From Promethearchaeota archaeon (GTDB lineage Archaea; Asgardarchaeota; Lokiarchaeia; Sigynarchaeales; SOKP01), in assembly GCA_030605085.1 (NCBI GenBank), contig JAUWBH010000062.1, positions 1-29,404 of the forward strand: a stretch of DNA of 29,404 nucleotides, read 5' to 3'. Position numbers and translations under genes: made by a program. Under the pieces are notes generated by a model, which was not told where the DNA came from, did no database searches, and saw only the letters and a program-made list of their open reading frames with translations. Below are positions 8,144-15,380 of the stretch, piece after piece. The first letter of the stretch is position 1. The number at the start of each line of letters is the position of its first letter.

Positions 8144-8444
8144 TTGGTATTTTAAAAATTTAAAAAAAGACAGTTAAAGAAACTCCGGAATAAAAAAATA
8201 AAAAACAAAAAGGGTTAAATTGATCCTGAGGAGTTTTAGGATAAGGCGAATATAAAACCAGAAGTTTCGTTTAACTTTTTTACATGAATAAAAATAACAT
8301 CTTTCCTTATATAAAAAACCTCTCTATTAATTTTGTAATTTTTCTTCGATTAACTTGTTAAACCTTATTTTATAAATTTTTTTTTAATAAATCTGCGGGG
8401 TATCCGATTTTAAAAACGATCACGAAATTATATTCGTATTAAAA
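8144..8444. other. Intergenic region with promoter for the 8445 gene
   Basis: AT-rich, no reading frame. A small hairpin, ATCCT...AGGAT, lies near 8223-8242. A TATA-like ATTTTATAAAT at about 8368-8378 is a plausible promoter for the Cys-rich gene at 8445. Confidence 0.35.
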
Positions 8445-8600
8445 ATGAGTTCCGACGCAAATTTAATCGAAGAAATAGGCTTAAAGTGCCCTTTTTACGA
8501 ATGTTGTTTGTTACCTAAATTAGATTTCTTGTGCAACCAATTCTTAGAATTTCGCGTTTGCCCTGAATATAAATCTAAAAGAGAAAAAATAATGCTATAA
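8445..8600 (+). CDS. Cys-rich microprotein, 51 aa, probable zinc binder
   Basis: A short frame from ATG 8445 to TAA 8598-8600. It encodes a conserved-looking core with Cys at 'LKCPFYECCLLPKLDFLC' followed by 'RVCPEYKSKRE'. The C-P-x3-C-C and later C...C-P spacing suggests a metal-binding knuckle. Acidic and hydrophobic residues precede it and a basic tail follows. Length, regular composition and an upstream TATA-like element support a real gene. Function unknown; it belongs with the other small putative zinc proteins in this window (16733, 19987, 25273). Confidence 0.55.
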   Translation: MSSDANLIEEIGLKCPFYECCLLPKLDFLCNQFLEFRVCPEYKSKREKIML

Positions 8601-8636
8601 CTTATTTACTTAATTATTTATAATAAAAAAAAGGTT

Positions 8637-8891
8637 TTATTTTATGAAGGGCCGAATAACGCGAAGTATATTTCCCGAAAGTTCAGCTGGATTAATTTTT
8701 TGATTGCAATTCTCTTCAATAAAATCTAACAAAACTTCTACCGCATTCTCAAGCTTTAAAATAGTGGAACATAATGTTTCTATTAATTCCTGCGTGTCTA
8801 GCTCCGACTTAACATTTTCTAAATTTCCTAATATTTGATCTCTATCTAATATACTATTAATTTTCTTATTTCCAATCACATTTATCCTCAT
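8637..8891 (-). CDS. Hypothetical helical protein, 84 aa
   Basis: Not recognised. The N-terminus has a short strand (MRINVIGNKKIN) and the rest is predicted helical: 'LDTQELIETLCSTILKLEN' and 'AVEVLLDFIEENC', then a proline-bounded last helix. Acidic to neutral and no membrane segment. A TATA-like TTTAAATA on the minus strand near 8930-8940 lies about 45 nt before the start. The microprotein gene 9003-9176 is upstream on the same strand and might be co-transcribed. Confidence 0.5.
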   Translation of the reverse strand: MRINVIGNKKINSILDRDQILGNLENVKSELDTQELIETLCSTILKLENAVEVLLDFIEENCNQKINPAELSGNILRVIRPFIK

Positions 8892-9002
8892 ATTCTTATA
8901 CTATTCTTATAATATTTTTCAAACTGGAATATTTAAAGAAAAAAAAAAATAATCGTCATCTAACATAAAATAATGTGAAATACATCTCATGGAAAAAACA
9001 AT

Positions 9003-9176
9003 TTATTCGTCTTTTGAGAAATTTCTCGCTTTCCAATCCTCTAAAAATCTTTTAAATTCGTAGTTCGATATCCCCAGCGAATTGACCTTTTGTCCAATAA
9101 CCTTGCGATTAATACTTACCTTAGATCTTTTTCTCTTTTTTAATTCCCAATCAAAGTAAGATTCTATTTTTTCCAT
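9003..9176 (-). CDS. Basic microprotein, 57 aa
   Basis: A frame of 57 codons from ATG 9176 to TAA at 9003-9005. It begins 'MEKIESYFDWELKKRKRSK' and continues with a short strand 'VSINRKVIG', a turn 'NSLGI' and an amphipathic helix 'YEFKRFLEDWKARNF'. The even amino-acid mix is unlike random AT-rich translation. The arrangement of a basic arm, short strand and helix could bind nucleic acid, but no family is recognised. It precedes the 8637-8891 gene on the same strand by 111 nt. Confidence 0.45.
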   Translation of the reverse strand: MEKIESYFDWELKKRKRSKVSINRKVIGQKVNSLGISNYEFKRFLEDWKARNFSKDE

Positions 9177-9393
9177 AACTCTTTAATAGATTTTTATCAA
9201 AATAAATCAAAACGGATTGGTAGTTTTCTAAATTATAATCTATAATTAAGTTAATAAACTCAGAAAAAATATGCTTCAACTATTGGGTTTTTTTAAGTCG
9301 AAATTTTGTCGAACGCAAAAAAAATGCCCATTTAAATACTAAAAATTCAATATACTTTTGGTATAAAATATAGAAAATTTTAGAAAAAAAATT

Positions 9394-9729
9394 ATGGAAG
9401 CTCTAAATAAATTTACCAAATTGTTCCCAAGCAGTAAACCCGTAAGAGTTAAAGAATTATATAAAGCTGAAAACATTAAGGAAAACGTACATCTCGGAAG
9501 ATACGAGGTAAACTTTTATCACTTTCTGGAAAAAAACAAGGACAACGCCTATACTTTTTGGGCCTTAATCGAACGCTTAAACGAAGATAAAGACATTAAA
9601 CCCATCCCACCAATGGAACGGATACAGGATTACGATAAAATTCAAAAGACTCTTGAAAAAATGGTCTCAGAAGGAAAGATAAAAGGAGTCTACGCTGAGG
9701 GACAATATTATTATCACTTTCCTCCGTAA
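9394..9729 (+). CDS. Small winged-helix-like protein, copy A (paralogue of 14973)
   Basis: 111 residues. The C-terminal 70 match the protein at 14973: 'FLEKNKDNAYTFWALIERL' against 'FFEKYKGWAFTVWSFVDKF', then 'EDKDI', 'DYDKIQKTLEKMVSEGKIKG' against 'HYEKILYNMVAEFKIQG', and the end 'YAEGQYYYHF' against 'YAKGYYYYYL'. Helix, turn, helix and a terminal beta-hairpin rich in Tyr is a winged-helix pattern, as in small archaeal DNA-binding proteins. The N-terminal 35 residues are not shared. A TATA-like GTATAAAATA lies about 30 nt before the ATG, and a strong T-rich tract follows the stop. Function inferred to be DNA binding or regulatory; not proven. Confidence 0.6.
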   Translation: MEALNKFTKLFPSSKPVRVKELYKAENIKENVHLGRYEVNFYHFLEKNKDNAYTFWALIERLNEDKDIKPIPPMERIQDYDKIQKTLEKMVSEGKIKGVYAEGQYYYHFPP

Positions 9730-9731
9730 TA

Positions 9732-9758
9732 TTTTATTTTTTTTTTCTTTTTTTCTTT
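9732..9758 (+). terminator. T-rich terminator after the 9394 gene
   Basis: Immediately after the TAA the coding strand is a nearly continuous T tract interrupted by single A or C residues, the usual archaeal intrinsic termination signal. The next gene downstream is convergent. Confidence 0.5.
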
Positions 9759-9800
9759 AAGGTAAGGCAACGCAATTTCATTTTAAAGAATTTAGATTTG

Positions 9801-10100
9801 TTATATATTTTGAACCCTGTTCAACACATCTTTTAAATAAGATTTCATGTGTTGCCTCTCCTGGGAACAAAGTTCAATTTTCTCTATATAGGTAAGATCT
9901 TCGCAAGTTAAAAGAATATTATGAATATCTTCAATTAATTCAAGGCATGGATCGACGGGTCCTATTGTTTTAACCGATATAACAGGAGCGTCTCCACCAA
10001 CAATTTCTTTAAGATCAGAGGATAACGAGTCTAAAGAGTTTAAGTGAATGTTAACTGGCGTAAATCCCTCAACGCTAAGTTTTGAAGAGGACTCATCCAT
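9801..10100 (-). CDS. Hypothetical protein, 99 aa
   Basis: Not recognised. The first half is Ser-rich and strand-like (SSKLSVEGFTPVNIHL, 'GGDAPVISVKTIGPVDP'); the second half is helical with two Cys 14 residues apart (LLTCEDLTYIEKIELC) and ends with a basic helix 'MKSYLKDVLNRVQNI'. The start ATG 10100 is unambiguous. It is convergent with the 9394 gene. Residue composition is balanced and supports a real gene. Confidence 0.5.
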   Translation of the reverse strand: MDESSSKLSVEGFTPVNIHLNSLDSLSSDLKEIVGGDAPVISVKTIGPVDPCLELIEDIHNILLTCEDLTYIEKIELCSQERQHMKSYLKDVLNRVQNI

Positions 10101-10463
10101 GTGTTTTTGATTCTCTCGTAAACCTGACAGTTTAATCCTATTCGAAATAATATTTGTGCTAAAATGTACTTATTACTTTGGAAGGTTAATTTCCCTTTTA
10201 AAAAATAAAACCGAGATAATTTAGTAATTTTTATATGTAAAATGCGAATAAATATTGAAGAAATTCAATTTGTTTATTAAATTCTGAAGTTTATACTTGG
10301 GTTCGAAAACTATGGAAGTTAATCAATCTAAGCACAATCAAGGTCAACATTATTAAAGAATTGACTATACAATTAAAAAGAAATGTTAAATTAAATCAAA
10401 TTGAATTTTACTTATACCATGTTTTAAAAAAAAATTATTTGAAATTAAAAACGGTGAGATTGA
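10101..10463. other. Divergent intergenic region, no gene seen
   Basis: AT-rich spacer between a minus-strand gene (9801-10100) and the collagen-like gene (10464). It must hold both promoters, but no single TATA element stands out. No repeat or RNA was recognised. Confidence 0.35.
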
Positions 10464-11126
10464 ATGAGTGAAGAAATTGACGAGGATATTGATGATGAGG
10501 ATATAGATGAGGAAGTAAAAAAAGAGAATGATGATGAAAAAGAGGAATTTGGACCTGAATATGGCAATGACATAGGACCAGAATATATGGATGAACAACG
10601 AGAAGAATTTGAGCCTGAATATGAAGAATTACATGAAGAAAAATATAGAGATGAATTAGAAAAAGACTTTGAACCAGAATATGTTGAAACATCAATTGAA
10701 GAACATCGCGATTCGCAAACTAAAGAAAGCAAAGAAGAATTAAAGGAAGCTGAACATGAAAAAATTAAAGAGAAAGAATTTGATAAAGAGAAAGAACCTC
10801 ATATACATAGAGAGAAAGAGATTGATAAGGAAAAAGAGAAAGTTAAAGAAAAAAAAAGAGAAAAGAGAAAAAAAAATACTGAAGGTAAAAGAGGTCCTAG
10901 AGGAAAAAGAGGTAAAAGAGGTAAGCGAGGAAAAAGGGGAAAGCCAGGTAAATCAGGCAAGGGAATAGATGGAATTGCATTGGATCTTCTGAAGAAAGAA
11001 AAGATGGAGAAACAAATAAGAAAAAAGAAAGGTTTATTGAAAAAAACTGATGAAGAAATAAAGGAAGAAATTATGAAAGAGATTTATAGGCAAATCCAAG
11101 ACGATAAATTAAAAAGAGATAAGTAA
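10464..11126 (+). CDS. Glu/Lys-rich protein with a short collagen-like Gly-X-Y tract
   Basis: 220 residues, extremely charged. Residues 1-80 are acidic with four spaced [FI]-[GE]-P-E-Y motifs (PEY at 31, 39, 51 and 71). Residues 80-140 are alternating Glu/Lys, likely a single alpha-helix or coiled coil. Residues 141-167 are nine perfect Gly-X-Y triplets (GKR GPR GKR GKR GKR GKR GKP GKS GKG), and 168-220 are a mixed-charge helix. Gly-X-Y tracts form collagen triple helices; nine triplets is short, but flanking coiled coils can provide trimerisation. The Arg/Lys-rich repeats could instead bind nucleic acid. No signal peptide is seen, so it is probably cytoplasmic. The long antisense frames are by-products of its biased codons. 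It is convergent with the TPR gene. Confidence 0.6.
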   Translation: MSEEIDEDIDDEDIDEEVKKENDDEKEEFGPEYGNDIGPEYMDEQREEFEPEYEELHEEKYRDELEKDFEPEYVETSIEEHRDSQTKESKEELKEAEHEKIKEKEFDKEKEPHIHREKEIDKEKEKVKEKKREKRKKNTEGKRGPRGKRGKRGKRGKRGKPGKSGKGIDGIALDLLKKEKMEKQIRKKKGLLKKTDEEIKEEIMKEIYRQIQDDKLKRDK

Positions 11127-11171
11127 ATTAATTACTTTTTAGATTTGACTTTTGAAATGCTTTCATTATTT

Positions 11172-13196
11172 TTATATAGGTATTATTTTTTTGATAAATA
11201 TCTTCGCGAAATGTTTTCCAATAAGTTTCAAACCTTCTTTTATAAGTTCTTTCCTTGTGATTTCTCCAGCTTTGTATTGCTGCCACACGTATTTTATTTT
11301 TGTGAAATCGCCACCAAGGTTATTTATTAGAAACGATTCAAGATCGTCAATTCTATCAAATACTTCTTCAATCTGCGAAGTGTAATCTTTGATAAGCGCT
11401 GTATCAGTCTTAATGTCGTTGCATTGAAAACTTATATCTCTTAAAATGTCTGTTAATTTTGCTTTTTCGTCGCTCATTGCTTTTATTATTAATTGAGTGT
11501 GTTCTTCTAACTTCTGCATAATAATTGACAAGGCAACATCCTTTTTATCATATTTACCTTGAGCGTAACCATGTATCATTCTATAATTTTCTCCATATGA
11601 ATCTGGAGATGGATCAAGGATAAAAAAGTTGTTATTTTCTAATACAGAGTAAATTGAATTTTCTATTTCTTCAAGTTGACCTTGGCAATCAAGTGTCAAT
11701 TTTTTACCTTCCATATTAATTATTTTTTGGTCGAATTCCTCTTTTGAAACCTTCTTCTTAACAAGTAAATTGCAAACATATTTAACTTCGAAAGGTTTGA
11801 TAGGAATAGTATGCAGTTTGCCCGAAGGATCAATAAATAGAACCACACCTTCGACTATATTCCCAACGCAGCTTTCTTTTGCCAAAAACTTAAATGTAGG
11901 GGATTCAAACGAATTAGGATTTAACGAATGTATTTTATATCTATCAGATTTCAAACTTAATCCTTTTGGCTTTGAAGTTATTAAAATTTGAATATTCGAA
12001 ATAACAAGTCTAGAATTGTTTTTAACCTTCACTTTATAATAAAAAACACTTTGATTTTCTTTAACTTTCCAGTCTCCACCCCTTAAGATTTCAATTTCAC
12101 CAACCTTAAAAGACTTAAGCGGTTTATTCTCGTAAGCAACATTAAGATTTTTCCAGGCTCTTTCATAGTTCGGGTCGATTTCTACGGCACGTTTATAAGA
12201 CTTAATAGCTTTTTCATATTTTCCTTTATTTTTATAAGCAATACCGAGATTGTTCCAAGCTTTTTTAAAATTAGGATCGATTTCAATTACATGTTTATAA
12301 GCTTCGATTGCTTCATCATATTTTCGTTTTTTACCATAAGCAACACCGAGATTGTTCCAATTAATTTTACATTTTGGTTCTACTTTTATAATATGCTTAT
12401 ATATCTCAATTGCTTTATCATAATCGCGTTTACTAATATAAGCTAGGGCTAAATTATTAAATGCAACTTTATTTTCAGGATTAATTTCCAATGCTCTCTT
12501 GTATGATTTTATTGCTTTATCATATTCTTTAATACTATCATAAGATCTCCCGAGATTACTCCATGCTACATCGAATTCTGAATCGATTTGTATTGCAGAT
12601 TTATAAGCATTAATAGATTTATCAAATTTTCCCTTTTTACGGTATATTATACCGAGATAGTTCCAAACACTCTTATTTTTAGGGTCAATTTTTAATGCTT
12701 CCTTGAACGCTTGTATTGCATCATTATATCGTTTAGTATCGATATAAACCTCACCTAAAGACACCCATGTCTCTCTATTTTTTAAATCTAGTAGAGTGGA
12801 CTTTTCGTAACACTCAATAGCTTTATTATAATCTTTTTTTTTTTTGTAAATATCACCTAATCTCCTTAATGCACTGTTATTTTTTGGATCAATCTCTAAA
12901 CCACGCTTATACGAATAAATTGCTCTTTCATAATCTTTTTTATTATAATAATCAATACCCATATTGAACCAAGAATATTTGTCTTTAGGATCAATATCAA
13001 TGGCATGCTTGTATGCTTCAATAGATTTATCATAGAGATCAATTTTGCTATAAGCATAACCGAGTCGAAACCAAGCTACATCATATCTTGGGTTAATTTT
13101 CAGAGCGTGTTTATAGGCATTAATCGCTTTATCGTAATCCCCATTATCGTTATACTTTTTCCCCTTATCAGTCCATTTTTTAGCTTCAGACATCAA
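11172..13196 (-). CDS. TPR scaffold protein with an Ig/appendage-like domain and helical tail
   Basis: 674 residues. Residues about 5-345 are ten 34-residue tetratricopeptide repeats of the canonical type (W/A-x2-LG-x2-Y ... Y-x-KAI-x2-YK-x-AL-I-P), with an eleventh partial copy. Residues about 365-475 form a beta-sandwich-like domain ('SVFYYKVKVKNNSRLVISNI', 'LNPNSFESPTFKFLAKESC'), recalling CARDB or adaptor-appendage folds. Residues 480-670 are largely helical, ending in a basic segment (LIGKHFAKIFIKKIIPI). It probably scaffolds other proteins. Transcription likely starts from a TATA box buried in the 16-bp palindrome 13244-13259. The upstream spacer also carries the inverted-repeat island. 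Repeat number varies readily in such genes. Confidence 0.8.
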   Translation of the reverse strand: MMSEAKKWTDKGKKYNDNGDYDKAINAYKHALKINPRYDVAWFRLGYAYSKIDLYDKSIEAYKHAIDIDPKDKYSWFNMGIDYYNKKDYERAIYSYKRGLEIDPKNNSALRRLGDIYKKKKDYNKAIECYEKSTLLDLKNRETWVSLGEVYIDTKRYNDAIQAFKEALKIDPKNKSVWNYLGIIYRKKGKFDKSINAYKSAIQIDSEFDVAWSNLGRSYDSIKEYDKAIKSYKRALEINPENKVAFNNLALAYISKRDYDKAIEIYKHIIKVEPKCKINWNNLGVAYGKKRKYDEAIEAYKHVIEIDPNFKKAWNNLGIAYKNKGKYEKAIKSYKRAVEIDPNYERAWKNLNVAYENKPLKSFKVGEIEILRGGDWKVKENQSVFYYKVKVKNNSRLVISNIQILITSKPKGLSLKSDRYKIHSLNPNSFESPTFKFLAKESCVGNIVEGVVLFIDPSGKLHTIPIKPFEVKYVCNLLVKKKVSKEEFDQKIINMEGKKLTLDCQGQLEEIENSIYSVLENNNFFILDPSPDSYGENYRMIHGYAQGKYDKKDVALSIIMQKLEEHTQLIIKAMSDEKAKLTDILRDISFQCNDIKTDTALIKDYTSQIEEVFDRIDDLESFLINNLGGDFTKIKYVWQQYKAGEITRKELIKEGLKLIGKHFAKIFIKKIIPI

Positions 13197-13243
13197 AACT
13201 CACTCATTTTCACTTAAGGCATGTATAAAACTTAATAGAATTC

Positions 13244-13259
13244 TTTCTTTATAAAGAAA
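13244..13259. promoter_or_regulatory. Perfect 16-bp palindrome containing the TATA box of the TPR gene
   Basis: TTTCTTTATAAAGAAA is a perfect inverted repeat with no spacer, centred about 55 bp upstream of the TPR gene's ATG (13196). The core TTTATAAA is a good archaeal TATA box on either strand, so the flanking symmetric arms could be an operator for a dimeric repressor that competes with TBP. An AT-rich palindrome can arise by chance, but 16 bp without mismatch at this place is suggestive. Confidence 0.4.
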
Positions 13260-13307
13260 AATTTAGACCTCAACTATCTTAAAAAACAAGAAAGGAAAGA
13301 AAGGGAA

Positions 13308-13456
13308 GCTCCTGCCACCAGACCAACGATGCGGTCCAGAAATTTATAAAAACAATGAGGCATGTTAAAGCGTATAGAAATACACTAACCAAAAGACAAA
13401 ATTCTGGCTTGATTTGGCGTCACATCAAATTAAGTATCCAGGGTGTGGCAGGAGCC
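13308..13456. repeat. GC-richer island with 11-bp inverted-repeat ends (structured RNA or MITE)
   Basis: The left end GCTCCTGCCACC (13308-13319) pairs with the right end GGTGTGGCAGGAGC (13442-13455), with 11 contiguous bases complementary. Inside are smaller complementary arms: GACC/GGTC around 13321-13336, and TTGAT/ATCAA around 13409-13428. The base composition is clearly richer in G and C than the surrounding spacer, and no reading frame fills it. Two readings fit. One is a non-coding RNA closed by a terminal helix. The other is a small non-autonomous transposon with terminal inverted repeats, though no clear target-site duplication is seen. Direction is undecided because T-rich tracts flank both ends. 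Confidence 0.45.
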
Positions 13457-13559
13457 AACGATTTTTGAGTTTAGGGTTAATTTTAGTTTTTTGCGAATTA
13501 ACCTGCTAAGTAAAAGATCTTTTCGATTATATATAAATTTAATCCTTATAGAGGCGTTT

Positions 13560-13585
13560 GTAGCACACGAATGTAGCACACGAAT
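13560..13585 (+). repeat. 13-bp perfect tandem duplication
   Basis: GTAGCACACGAAT occurs twice back to back at 13560-13572 and 13573-13585, between the inverted-repeat island and the RHH gene. Replication slippage is the simplest origin; two adjacent sites for a DNA-binding protein such as the neighbouring RHH factor is an alternative. Confidence 0.7.
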
Positions 13586-13730
13586 GTCAATTGATAATTA
13601 CGAGTTAGAAAATTTTTACTTAATTATTACATATACATTCTAAGTATTAAAAAGAAAAAATTTTTTAAAACATTGTTTTTAACGAGTCTTAATCGTTATC
13701 AATAGTGATCATTAGTAAAACTATTACGTC

Positions 13731-14237
13731 TTATACGATCATTGAAATCTCGAGAATGATATTTACCAGGAGAGATTGAATTTCTAATAGTTTATTTTGA
13801 ACATCTTCTTGTTTCCGCTCTTTTTTTGCGAATTTATTGAATTGTTTAATTATTTCTTCTAATTCTCTAACTTTTGAATAATTTTTCCAATTATCAACTA
13901 AGAATAACGATTTTTTGAACCGCGCATCAAAATCCATAGAAGCCTCATCTTCGTCAGGAATTCTAGTTCTACCATTCTTTAAAATGAAGTTATTGACGGA
14001 CTCACGTATTAAATGGGAGACATTTTTAAATTCTTCGCTATTTTCAACGAAATCTCTCCATCTCTTTTTTACATCACCATCAATTCTTAATCGTATCGAG
14101 GTTTTTTTCTTTTTCTGGTGTTCATTGAGAAATCTTTCCCATTCTTGTTTTTCGGCTTCGGTTATTGTAATTTGAACTGAAGAATCTTTCTCTTCTTTTT
14201 TATTTTCTTCGGAAGAATTTTTTTCTTCTTTTATCAT
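13731..14237 (-). CDS. Ribbon-helix-helix-type DNA-binding protein with coiled-coil tail
   Basis: 168 residues from the ATG at 14237; an upstream ATG only adds a hydrophobic, coding-poor segment. Residues 1-45 are charged (many Glu/Lys) with a short helix. Residues 46-88 carry an RHH pattern: the basic strand 'TSIRLRIDGDVKKRWRDF' followed by helix, turn and 'VSHLIRESVNNFILK'. The remainder is helical with heptad-like spacing (LVDNWKNYSKVRELEEII), suited to oligomerisation. RHH proteins bind short palindromes or tandem sites as dimers of dimers. Many are plasmid or virus regulators, in keeping with the accessory feel of this region. Specific family not identified. Confidence 0.6.
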   Translation of the reverse strand: MIKEEKNSSEENKKEEKDSSVQITITEAEKQEWERFLNEHQKKKKTSIRLRIDGDVKKRWRDFVENSEEFKNVSHLIRESVNNFILKNGRTRIPDEDEASMDFDARFKKSLFLVDNWKNYSKVRELEEIIKQFNKFAKKERKQEDVQNKLLEIQSLLVNIILEISMIV

Positions 14238-14427
14238 AATTATGAAGTAAAATTTATGATTTATCAATAAAAAGAGAGTGCCGATTTTTTGTATCCACAA
14301 AAAATTGTATCACCTATGAAACAAAATTTTTCACGAATCGCAATATAAGGTTCTAAGGCGTCGTATACTCGTCGTATACACATTTTAATCGCAGTAATAA
14401 CATAAATCGAAAAATCTTAATAGTATT

Positions 14428-14438
14428 TTTATATAAAA
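14428..14438 (+). promoter_or_regulatory. TATA box of the 14485 gene
   Basis: TTTATATAAAA is a textbook archaeal TATA element about 50 bp upstream of the ATG at 14485, predicting a leader of about 20-25 nt. It stands in a spacer with no other function seen. Confidence 0.5.
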
Positions 14439-14484
14439 GGGAGTGGTTCTGTTTAATAATCGTACTATAAATTAGTAAATTGGG

Positions 14485-14781
14485 ATGATAGAAAAAATGA
14501 ATTGTATTGTAAACGAGAGAGATCCGGCTCTCGATGTGTTTAAGACAAAAAAGGATAAATTAATTAAAACCATATTGAAAAGAATTATTTTTTTAGACAC
14601 GTGCTTTTACAAGGCTCAATCGGCAAAAGAGAGAGACAATGTTAAGGTTGCGTTAGCTGGGCTTGAAAACTTGTTGAAAATGCAGCGATATCTGAAAAGC
14701 AATTTGTCCGATATTGATTACGATAATATGAAGAAATTTATTGATCAGACAATTTTAAAAGTAATTGATTTAGAACATTAA
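14485..14781 (+). CDS. Hypothetical all-helical protein, 98 aa
   Basis: Not recognised. It is predicted as three or four amphipathic helices: 'FKTKKDKLIKTILKRIIFLD', 'KERDNVKVALAGLENLLKMQ', and 'YDNMKKFIDQTILKVIDL'. Two Cys (positions 7 and 40) are far apart. Small, basic-to-neutral and soluble. It has a good TATA box upstream and lies divergent from the RHH gene. The helical bundle could be a nucleic-acid or protein-interaction adaptor, but nothing in the sequence says which. Confidence 0.5.
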   Translation: MIEKMNCIVNERDPALDVFKTKKDKLIKTILKRIIFLDTCFYKAQSAKERDNVKVALAGLENLLKMQRYLKSNLSDIDYDNMKKFIDQTILKVIDLEH

Positions 14782-14972
14782 GAATAAAATTTCATAAATG
14801 ATCTACAATTCTTGACTTCTACTTTTGTGTTCTTTTACTTTAACGCTTCTAAAACAAAGATAGAAGTTCAATTTTTCCAAAAAATTACTTCTAATTTTTC
14901 ATCTCAAAATTTTTTTTTTAAATAAAAACCTAATAATTGTTTTAAAAAGGTAATTTTTTAGAGATATTACTT

Positions 14973-15365
14973 ATGATTGAACTTGAGGGAAATAAAAGTA
15001 TAGAAGGTAATTTACACAAAAACCAAATAATCTATACTGCAACCAAGGACGAAGAGCATAACTACAAGGATCATAGAATAATTCCTGAAAAAGTAGTACA
15101 TAAGATTGAAGGTGCAAACTCGGAACTAAATTTAACTAGGGAAGAGGCTAAATTTCGTCGATTTTTTGAAAAATATAAAGGATGGGCGTTTACAGTATGG
15201 AGTTTTGTTGATAAATTTACTGAAGATAAAGAACTCGACGATAGACTTTTTGACGATAAAATCTTCGACGATTTAGACCATTACGAAAAAATACTTTATA
15301 ACATGGTTGCCGAATTTAAAATTCAAGGCACTTACGCCAAAGGATACTATTATTATTATCTGTAA
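14973..15365 (+). CDS. Small winged-helix-like protein, copy B (paralogue of 9394)
   Basis: 130 residues. Residues 1-55 are an unshared, polar leader; residues 58-130 match the protein at 9394, with 'FFEKYKGWAFTVWSFVDKF', 'TEDKELDD', 'HYEKILYNMVAEFKIQG' and the terminal 'YAKGYYYYYL'. The extra acidic insert 'DDRLFDDKIFDD' between the helices is absent from copy A. The pattern suggests a winged helix with a Tyr-rich wing. It is convergent with the TFB gene and separated from it by only 15 bp, so the two 3' ends may overlap in transcripts. Together with copy A it defines a lineage-specific small family, probably regulatory. Confidence 0.6.
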   Translation: MIELEGNKSIEGNLHKNQIIYTATKDEEHNYKDHRIIPEKVVHKIEGANSELNLTREEAKFRRFFEKYKGWAFTVWSFVDKFTEDKELDDRLFDDKIFDDLDHYEKILYNMVAEFKIQGTYAKGYYYYYL

Positions 15366-15380
15366 GCTGCATTTTTTGTT

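Noticed and set aside
10386..10732. Three long overlapping frames antisense to the collagen-like gene
   Set aside because: They are Ser- or Leu/His-rich shadows produced by the Glu/Asp/Lys codon bias of the plus-strand gene and have no protein-like pattern.
13308..13456. RNase P or SRP RNA identity for the inverted-repeat island
   Set aside because: The conserved RNase P core (GAGGAAAGUC-like) and the SRP helix 8 motif are absent on both strands.
13443..13643. 66-codon plus frame overlapping the right end of the inverted-repeat island
   Set aside because: It runs through the inverted repeat and the 13-bp tandem repeat, with no family-like features.
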